36,933 nt of DNA, from assembly GCA_024279255.1 (NCBI GenBank), contig JAJRRT010000065.1, positions 1 to 36,933 on the forward strand, written 5' to 3'. The stretch comes from Deltaproteobacteria bacterium. Its GTDB lineage: Bacteria; Desulfobacterota; Desulfuromonadia; Desulfuromonadales; Geopsychrobacteraceae. The translations under genes and the position numbers were made by a program. Numbering within the stretch: the stretch's first letter is position 1; each line of letters begins with the position of its first letter. Below, in pieces: positions 16,972 through 24,600 of this stretch. The notes below the pieces were generated by a model. The model was given only the letters and a program-made list of their open reading frames with translations, was not told the DNA's origin and made no database searches.

Positions 16972-17098
16972 TTTACTACCTCCTGAAAGTTTCCGGCGTC
17001 TGTGCCGGAAGAGTGAAATTTTGTTGCCTGGGTAGTTTATTACCGAGGCAACTATTTATCCGAACATATGGATTCGGAGTCGTTTGATCAATTTCTAC
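16972..17098 (-). promoter_or_regulatory. Structured leader of the OmcE-like gene
   Basis: Between the predicted sigma-54 start (near 17098) and the ribosome-binding site lie three consecutive hairpins: TCCGAA/TTCGGA, GTTGCCT/AGGCAAC (with an inner GGTA/TACC), and TTCCGGC/GCCGGAA, the last about 10 bases before AGGAGG. This may stabilise an abundant mRNA or sense a ligand; the c-di-GMP/cGAMP (GEMM) consensus was not recognised. Confidence 0.5.
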
Positions 17099-17107
17099 TT
17101 AAGAGAT

Positions 17108-17125
17108 AAGCAACCGTTGTGCCAA
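17108..17125 (-). promoter_or_regulatory. Sigma-54 (RpoN) promoter of the OmcE-like gene
   Basis: Minus strand TTGGCACAACGGTTGCTT is a near-perfect -24/-12 element. The GG (17122-17123) and GC (17110-17111) are exactly 10 bases apart, and only the base after TTGGCAC differs from the common consensus. Confidence 0.85.
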
Positions 17126-17160
17126 TTTTGTTTGGGGGCTAATTTACCTCATTTTGTGCT

Positions 17161-17182
17161 CAACTGTGGGTACCCGCAGTTG
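17161..17182. repeat. 22-bp near-perfect palindrome upstream of the sigma-54 promoter
   Basis: CAACTGTGGGT and its inverted copy (one mismatch, no spacer) are centred about 75 bases upstream of the predicted start, a normal distance for an enhancer-binding protein. It lacks a T-run, so it is a poor terminator for the ligase-like gene that ends at 17240. Confidence 0.5.
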
Positions 17183-17239
17183 TCATCGACGTCTTATCGC
17201 AAGAAGGCGATGGTGATATCACGTACGTTGTTTTTATGC

Positions 17240-19423
17240 TCAATGTGAAATCCGAGATGGCGCACGTTTGGTATGTTCTGTTTTGATTTGATATTGGTAA
17301 AGCCGTGCCGTTCCCAGTGGGATTATGCGAACGTTATCTGCGTCAGGGGGAAGTTCCGCATCTTGTATGTTGGGAGAAGAGCAGAACAGGCGTACGCGTT
17401 TGTATTCTTCAGAGCTGACTTCTTCAACAAGATGGCGGAGTGGGGATTTCTCAGACCCGAAATAGAAAATACCTCTCGTTGGCAGTTCGCGGCTGAGTAT
17501 CTCATCGGGCTGATTGAACAGGCTGTTACTTAAGGAGATCAGATAATAACCGATCTTGGTGCTCTCTTGAATTTGGGGAGCCAAAGTCAGGGCTTGCTCC
17601 AGGTACAGAAATGCTAGCTTGGCCAGTTCGGTTGCGCGTAACGGATCACCGCCATAAAACAGTGGGTCGGCCAGTGCCTTGGCTGCCAGACCACTGTTTT
17701 GATTGAGATAGAAGTTTCGTGGGAAAGTGCTGCGACCGCGCACAAAAGCCTCTAGTGCTTTAACATATTTCCCCTGTCTTACGAAATTGAGCCCTTCCTC
17801 GTTGTCTATCAGGTCAGTTCGAGCGTTGCGACGTGCGAGGGTAAAATGTTCGTCGGCTTCTTGGTGCCGGCCCTGTTGACTGATTACAGCCCCCAATCGT
17901 TCTTCATTGCGCCAGCCGAAGGGATTGATTTTAATTGAGTCCGAATAGTATTTTTCTGAAGCAGCGAGCTCTTTGTTTCGTTCAAGGCGATTGCCTTCGG
18001 CGAGATAGCGGTCGCTGGTGAATTTTAGGATGGCGGATATTGAAAGCACAAAAAGCAGAAGTAATAGCGCAAACCTCAGGCCCTTATTTTGTGTTATGGG
18101 AGTCGTTTGTGTTACCGGGAAAATATTCGGGTGTAGAGCGAAGTTAGTCCGACCTGTAATAAACCAGAAAAGTATGGCGCTGGACATAAGACTGAGTGGA
18201 AAACTGACCAAGGCATGAATTGAAAGTGTGGCTAAACTGCAGAGCAGGCAGATTACTTGAAAATTGTCGTGAGACCGGTTTGCTGTCATGAAAAAACGGA
18301 TGGCGAGATAGATCAGTAGCGCAAGGAATAGTCCGGCCGGGATAAGTCCGCCCTCAGTCGCAACCTGGAGGTAGTAGTTGTGGGCGTCCAGTGCCCAGCC
18401 AGCATAGGGTCGATACTGCCAGTTCTCAGGGCGGGTCAGGTAGTCTTTTTGATAACCGGGCATGGCGAAGCCGTAATTGCCGATGCCGATCCCCTTGAGG
18501 GGGTGATCTTTGATCATGTCGGCCGTGAGGCCCCAGAGCATATAACGCGCTTGAGTGCTCCCTCCATCGAACATCGCTTCTGAACTGAAACGCTGGGTCA
18601 GACTTTCGTCACAATGGTCTGAAAATGGGGGTGTGCCGCCGAGTAAGGCTAGAAGGATTAGAGTGATTCCCACTAGTGTCGCCATTTGTCGACCTCTGGC
18701 CTTCAGCCATTCCCTCTCTTGGTAGATCAGTATCAACAACAGCAGGGTGGAGACCGAGATCAGCAGCCCTAGCAAGGCGCCTCGTGTCTTGGCATAGAGA
18801 AGAGTGCTGAGTAGTAACGTGAAGCTAAAATAGGGAAGTGGATTTTTATTGCCGGGTCTACTCAAGATAAGGTAGATATTTAGCGGGATCAAGGGTGCAA
18901 GAAATGCACAAAGGTAGTTCCTGTTGCCGAAGGTCGAGATCATCCCGCTGCGACAGGTCATGGTCTTAATGACCTCATCAAAGTGGAGACCGTAGTAATT
19001 CATGATTGCGAAGCCAGCAACGATGGAGCCTGCTGTCAGTAAGACAGCTATCAGTTTATCTTGTTGTTTCTCGTTGATTTGCTGGGCAAGGAAGTAGAGG
19101 ATCAGCAGGGCTGCCCACTTGTTGATGCCCCAAAGACTCCAGTAATAATTTTCAGCCAGAATAGCTGACCCAAGGTAGAACAAAAAAAAGAGTGCGACGA
19201 TCCTGTCTTGGAGGGAACAGAGTTTCGGGAGTGGCTGCTTTTTGATGAGCTGGATGGCCAGTAGGCAGAACAGGATGATCTCAGCGAGGAAATCTTTCGG
19301 TTCGGTGGCACCACGGATCGACCCGAAATATATGAGCGGCACGGTTAAGAACATAATCCCAAGACCGTAGACAAGGTAGCTTGGGCTGGGGGGGTGTAGC
19401 TTCCGGGCCTGATGGTCGATCAT
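17240..19423 (-). CDS. O-antigen ligase/polymerase-family membrane protein with TPR tail
   Basis: A 727-aa protein. The first 470 or so residues hold about a dozen hydrophobic segments and the Wzy_C/O-antigen-ligase signature: an RGALLG loop and AHNYYLQVATEGG near residue 348, whose His corresponds to the catalytic His of WaaL/PglL-type enzymes. After a last membrane segment (LLLLLFVLSISAILKF), the C-terminal 230 residues carry TPR-like helices (EKYYSDSIKINPFGW, HQEADEHFTLARRNA, YVKALEAFVRGR). The family moves a lipid-linked glycan onto lipid A, a protein or a growing polymer. It lies last in the secretion locus, 99 bases after the ABC exporter, with a candidate promoter of its own; surface-glycan attachment, perhaps to the adhesin, is inferred. 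Confidence 0.85.
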   Translation of the reverse strand: MIDHQARKLHPPSPSYLVYGLGIMFLTVPLIYFGSIRGATEPKDFLAEIILFCLLAIQLIKKQPLPKLCSLQDRIVALFFLFYLGSAILAENYYWSLWGINKWAALLILYFLAQQINEKQQDKLIAVLLTAGSIVAGFAIMNYYGLHFDEVIKTMTCRSGMISTFGNRNYLCAFLAPLIPLNIYLILSRPGNKNPLPYFSFTLLLSTLLYAKTRGALLGLLISVSTLLLLILIYQEREWLKARGRQMATLVGITLILLALLGGTPPFSDHCDESLTQRFSSEAMFDGGSTQARYMLWGLTADMIKDHPLKGIGIGNYGFAMPGYQKDYLTRPENWQYRPYAGWALDAHNYYLQVATEGGLIPAGLFLALLIYLAIRFFMTANRSHDNFQVICLLCSLATLSIHALVSFPLSLMSSAILFWFITGRTNFALHPNIFPVTQTTPITQNKGLRFALLLLLFVLSISAILKFTSDRYLAEGNRLERNKELAASEKYYSDSIKINPFGWRNEERLGAVISQQGRHQEADEHFTLARRNARTDLIDNEEGLNFVRQGKYVKALEAFVRGRSTFPRNFYLNQNSGLAAKALADPLFYGGDPLRATELAKLAFLYLEQALTLAPQIQESTKIGYYLISLSNSLFNQPDEILSRELPTRGIFYFGSEKSPLRHLVEEVSSEEYKRVRLFCSSPNIQDAELPPDADNVRIIPLGTARLYQYQIKTEHTKRAPSRISH

Positions 19424-19464
19424 GGATGCGCCTGTGTGTTGATGTGAAGGTAAAATATCTACTA

Positions 19465-19493
19465 TTTATACATGCCGCAGTGCTAGGCGGCAA
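19465..19493 (-). promoter_or_regulatory. Candidate promoter of the ligase-like gene
   Basis: Minus strand: TTGCCG (19488-19493), 17-bp spacer, TATAAA (19465-19470). It may allow expression independent of the secretion operon. Confidence 0.4.
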
Positions 19494-19522
19494 TAGCTAT
19501 TCTTAAGGATCAGAAGAGAAGA

Positions 19523-21655
19523 CTATTGGTTTGATATTTGTGAAGAACCGGCAGGCTTAAGCGGACTTTTAGGGGGTAAACTCACCAGCTTTTCGCGCGG
19601 ACCATCTGCGATCACCCGTCCACCGTCCAGGGCGATAATGCGCTGAACCATGCCGAGCATGACCGGGCTGTGGGTTGTCATGATCAGCACTGCAGAACTG
19701 TTGAGAAGCTTCGGCAGACGTTCTGCCAGCATCCGCTCACTCTCGGGATCGAGCCCCAGGGTCGGTTCGTCCAGCAGCAGTATCCGGCAGGGTTGGGCAA
19801 AGACACGCGCCAGCGCAACCTTTTGCCGTTGACCACCGGAGAGATTGTTGCCACGCTCCTCCAGACTCATTCCCAGTGACATCCGCCCACTCTTGAATTC
19901 ATCTTGCAGGCCGGATGCCCAGATCGCCTCGGTAAACCGGGCGTTGTCGGTACATCCAGAAATGCGCAGATTAGCTTCCAGAGTACCAGCAAACACTGCC
20001 GGATCCTGCGCCTTGTATGCCATCCATTTAACTCGGTCAAAACGTGCAATGTCATCCAGTGCCAGACCGTCAATAAAAATCTGTCCAGTGTCTGGGCGGC
20101 AGACCCCGCCGAGACATTGTAATAGAGTTGACTTGCCGGCACCTGGCCGTCCCAGCAAGGCAATCCGTTCGCCGGGAGCAATCGTACAGGAGATTGTTTC
20201 AAGTGCCGCCGGACGACCCTCATAGTGTTTACCGACCTCGATAACTGCAATATGACCTTCGGTACTCGGGCGCGGGGTACACTCTTGGGTCGCAACTTCT
20301 TCCAGACTGGCTTCCATTCGCGCTGCAGAACGCATGAAATCCTGCCATTTTCCGGTTACCGTGAATAGAGATGAGACTGTTGCCATGGCACGATTTGCCA
20401 GCAGGTTACAGGCGATGAGCATGCCGACACTTAATAATTGAGCGTGGATCAGATAGACACCGGTGGTCAGAATAACTACGGTCGTTGTGGTCTGCATTGT
20501 AGATGAGAGCAACCCCATCTGCTGTGCTGCCAAGCGCCTCCTGGTATCGAAATCTGTTGATTCTTTGGTCAGTTCACGCCAGCTGCGTAGAAAAGTTCCT
20601 GATCCGGGAGTCGTGCGCACAACATCAAGACAGCTCAGTGCTTCACCCATGAATGCCAGTTTGAGTATGTTTTTTTGTTCGGCTTCTTTGGAGAGTCGCG
20701 TCAGGCGCGCCTGTAATAAAAAACCGGTAGCTGAAAATAGCAGCACGAGAAGTATGACGACAATCATCAGCGGCCAGGCGATAATGCCGATAACGGTCAA
20801 ATAGAGTGCAAGGAACGGGATGTCGGCAATTGCCAGCAGATAGCTTGAAGAGACAAAGTCTCGTGACATCGTCAAGTCGCGATAATTGGATAAAAAGCGT
20901 GAGAACCCGCCAGCCGGAAGATCGACCTGCGCAACCAGCTTTGACCAGAGTTTTTCATCACTGCGTCGTGCCAGGTCGACACTGATTCGCTCCGTCGCCC
21001 AACTTCGCACCAGACGCATACCGGCATCGGTCACAAGATAAAGCCCCATACCGAAGACCAGCGCCCAGAGGGTCTCAAATAGGCCGTTTTGCGCAACCTT
21101 GTCATAGATCAACAGGGCGAACAGCGGCAGCAGCAGTTGGCCGGCATTTATGTACAGACTGGCCAGACCGACTTCTGCCCAGGCGGCACGTAGTTCCGGC
21201 CACAATGCCACCAATGAAGCAAAACCGCCGGATTTGTCGGAGGCCTGTGGTATCTTCATGATGACGGCTTCGATGTTGGCCACATCCCTGATATCCACTT
21301 CATCGGCTGTCGGAGTTCCATCTTCGGCTAAAAACTGCCAACGCTGCTCCATGCGGTGCAGCAATCTGAAACTGCCTGCGGTGTTTCGCAGTAAGACAAG
21401 GTCTCCCGGAAATTCAAGAGCCTCTCGCAGTTGTCCTGCAAAATATTGCGCAGAGAGACCCGAACGCTCCAACCGTATAATTTCGGCTGACCAGTTATCG
21501 GAACAGACAAGCCGTCTGAAACCATTTTTTAGTTGTGCTGTGACAACGCGATCAGATTCATTGAGTGCGCTTACTGCCGCGAGCACCGCTTCTTTGGAAA
21601 GAGAGGGCTCAACAGTGCCACTTGCGGGGGCGGTATGTGGTAGTTCAGTTATCAA
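19523..21655 (-). CDS. Type I secretion ABC exporter (permease/ATPase)
   Basis: A 710-aa inner-membrane exporter, SiiF/LapB/HlyB-like. About 150 N-terminal residues form a degenerate peptidase-like region with no recognisable catalytic Cys/His pair. The transmembrane domain spans about 160-440 (IYDKVAQNG loop). The ATPase domain has Walker A GRPGAGKST near residue 500, Q-loop YKAQDP, signature LSGGQRQKVALARV near 604, Walker B ILLLDEPTLGLD near 630, and the H-loop TTHS. It pairs with the HlyD- and TolC-like proteins of the locus to move the giant adhesin, whose gene ends 37 bases upstream. All ATPase motifs are intact. Confidence 0.93.
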   Translation of the reverse strand: MITELPHTAPASGTVEPSLSKEAVLAAVSALNESDRVVTAQLKNGFRRLVCSDNWSAEIIRLERSGLSAQYFAGQLREALEFPGDLVLLRNTAGSFRLLHRMEQRWQFLAEDGTPTADEVDIRDVANIEAVIMKIPQASDKSGGFASLVALWPELRAAWAEVGLASLYINAGQLLLPLFALLIYDKVAQNGLFETLWALVFGMGLYLVTDAGMRLVRSWATERISVDLARRSDEKLWSKLVAQVDLPAGGFSRFLSNYRDLTMSRDFVSSSYLLAIADIPFLALYLTVIGIIAWPLMIVVILLVLLFSATGFLLQARLTRLSKEAEQKNILKLAFMGEALSCLDVVRTTPGSGTFLRSWRELTKESTDFDTRRRLAAQQMGLLSSTMQTTTTVVILTTGVYLIHAQLLSVGMLIACNLLANRAMATVSSLFTVTGKWQDFMRSAARMEASLEEVATQECTPRPSTEGHIAVIEVGKHYEGRPAALETISCTIAPGERIALLGRPGAGKSTLLQCLGGVCRPDTGQIFIDGLALDDIARFDRVKWMAYKAQDPAVFAGTLEANLRISGCTDNARFTEAIWASGLQDEFKSGRMSLGMSLEERGNNLSGGQRQKVALARVFAQPCRILLLDEPTLGLDPESERMLAERLPKLLNSSAVLIMTTHSPVMLGMVQRIIALDGGRVIADGPREKLVSLPPKSPLKPAGSSQISNQ

Positions 21656-21692
21656 ATGGTTCTCTTCCCAGAAAAAGAGTAGCGAGCAACAG

Positions 21693-24600
21693 TTATGCTA
21701 TGTGCCACAGAATCGTTGCCAGGTCCCCGGTGATGATCGTGTATTCTGTGCCTTCCGCAATCGAAGTGGAAGTGTAGTCAATCCCTTCGGTCCCGAGCGC
21801 TGTAAGGTTAATGGAATCGCCACTGTCTGCCATGATAATTAATTGCGATGAAGTGCCGCCATCGACCATACTCTGTACATCCAGGCCGGAGACGGTAATT
21901 TCGGAACCGGCCCCATCCCTGATGTCGAGGGTTTCGATGTTATCTGTAATATTTGCCAGGGCGGTCAAATCGTAGCTGCCGCTATCGACGAGTCCTTGCA
22001 ACACCAGAGTGTCCACGCCATCGCCACCATCAACTATATTTGGCAGGTCGGCAGTGTTGGAGGATACATAAATGCTGTCGTTACCCAGCCCGCCATCCAG
22101 GTTGTCGTTGCCGCCCAGGCCATTCAGGGAGTCATCCCCGGCACCACCACTTAGAATATTGGCGCTGCTGTCTCCAAATAATCCATCATCGTGGTCCGAG
22201 CCGGTCAGGTTCTCTATGCTGTTAAAACTATCGCCTTGCGCATCACCGGACTGGAATGGCCAAAAACTGCTGGTGAGCGAAGCGACGACGCGAGTGGTTG
22301 CATCGGCGTAACTGGCGGTGTCGTTGCCAGCACCTCCATTCAGGACATCTGCGCCTGCACCTCCGGTGAGGATGTTGTCATTACCGTCACCGGTCAGGAT
22401 GTCGCCATAGGAAGACCCGATCAGATTTTCGATATCGATAAAAGTATCGGTATCAATGCCGTTACTGCCTGTATTGCTTAGTAGGGAAGCATCGATTGCC
22501 ATGCCGGAACCAGCATAGCTGGCAGTGTCACCAGTTATTGTGTTGCTGCCGCCATCCAAGATATCACTGCCGAGGCCTCCGAGCAGGATGTCATCGCCAG
22601 CCCCGCCACTCAGGATATTGGAGTTCACATCACCGCTCAAGGTGTCGTTGCCGGCACCGCCGGTCAGGTTTTCGATATTAATATATAGATCGCCTGCGGC
22701 ATCGCCGTTACTCCCTGCTCCTGTAGCCAGCGAAGCATTGACATCTGCAACCGAGTCAGCGTAACTGGCAGTATCGCCAGTTATTAAGTCTGAACCGCCA
22801 TCCAGCGTGTCGCCACCGACCCCACCGATGAGGATATCATCGCCAGCACCGCCGCTGAGAATGTCATCGCCTGTACCGCCGTTGAGAATGTTGGTGTTCG
22901 CATCTCCAGTTAGACTGTCGTTGCCATCGCCACCTGTCAGGTTTTCGATACTAAAGTACTGGTCACCAGCAGCATCGCCGCCAGACCCCAAATTGGTGAC
23001 CAGCGAAGCGCTGATATTCGTCAAAGAGCCAGTGTAGCTGGCAGTATCGTTCCCGGTGCCGCCCTCCAGTCTGTCAGCATCAGCCCCTCCAATCAGGAGG
23101 TCGTCGCCTGCCCCCGCGTTTATACTGTCGACACCTGCGCCGCCATAAATGACATCATCTCCAGCACCAGAATTTACGCTATCGTCGCCATCCCCGGCAT
23201 AGATATCCAGGCCCATCCCATCGCGTGGCAGCACCATGACCTGATTCCCTGCGACAGTTAAATCAAAGTCTGTTTCAGTTCTGGCCTCACGCCAGGAGAA
23301 GTCGAGGGTGTTGCTGATGAGATTGCCATTAGCCTGGTTGAAAGCCTGTACGCCATCGGTGCCCGAAACATTGACGACGACATTGAAATCGACCGGTCCG
23401 CCCGTATCGGCAACATCGTAAACGATGTTCAGATCGAGGCCGTTAAGGAGTAAATCGGCAGAGGTCGTGGCATCGGGATTGAGAGTCCAGGTGTTTGTCC
23501 CATCCCAGGATAATCCTGTTCCCTCAAAATTGAAGCCGGTGATAACGGAGATCGCCGGGTCTGCAACTAACTCAATAATTGTCAGTTCAGTGAACAAATC
23601 GAAGTCGATGTGAAGCGTCTTGACCCACTTGGTGTTGTCAGCATTGAAGGCGGGATTATGATCAATCAGGTCGTTACCCGTTGTACCATCAATTCTTCCG
23701 CGCGTCGCCTGGCCCGCCGGGCTGGAGGCCAGGGCGTGGTCTGCAGCAGTAGCACCGGCAATATAGGACCCTGCTGGGACCCCGGAACCACCCGTCACTT
23801 TAAACTCTGGTGACGTATATAGTGCTGAGGTGAAATCAGTAAGGGGGTTTACGGTGTTGACTGTCAGGGTACTGTTATCAGAAACCAGCTGGTTTCCGTT
23901 CAGGTCGAGGATACTGTTGTTGACTGTCACCGACAGATCGGTAGTGCTTTCGTCGGTTGCTGTCACCGAAAAGGTGGCAGAGAGTCCGTCAGCCGCTAGG
24001 ATCGGATCGCCGGTCAGTGTGCCGCCGGTGATCATTAGATCAGATGCTGTTATGGACGCAATTTCTTCGCTGAAGGTCAGGGTGTAGTTCACCGGGTTAT
24101 CCATGTCGGACACGGTGCCGTCAAGGTTGTCTTCGCCGATGATTACTGTCGGGTTGAGGGTGTCTACGACAAGGCTGCTGTTTACGGGGACCAGTTGCCC
24201 TCCTCTAAGGTCAAGGATGCTGTTGTTGAGCGACACTGACAGGTCGGCGGTACTGTTGTCGGTAGCGGTTGCCGAGAAGTTTGCGGTGCGTCCTCCATTT
24301 ATCAGAACCAGACTGCCGCTGTCCAGCGTGCCGCCAGTGATCGTCAGGTCAGATGCTGTGATGGACGCGATAGGCTCGCTAAAGGTCAGGGTATAGTTCA
24401 CCACATTGTCAAGATCGGAGACGATGCCGTCGGCATTGTCCGGCACGATGCTCGCCGTTAGACTCAGGGTGTCGATGCTGAATTCGACTGCTGGGTTATA
24501 ATCCATCTGTGTGTTACCACTGGCATCCTGAGCGCCGATGATATCGACGGTGATGTTGGGTAATTCGATATTGGCATCGATGATGTTGTAGACAACGACA

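Noticed and set aside
16972..17098. c-di-GMP or cGAMP (GEMM) riboswitch in the OmcE-like leader
   Set aside because: Known before Geobacter cytochromes, but the conserved GEMM core segments are not present; only generic hairpins are seen.
19523..21655. ABC exporter as a bacteriocin (C39 peptidase) exporter
   Set aside because: The N-terminal region has no recognisable catalytic Cys/His, and the neighbouring substrate is an RTX adhesin with a C-terminal signal.
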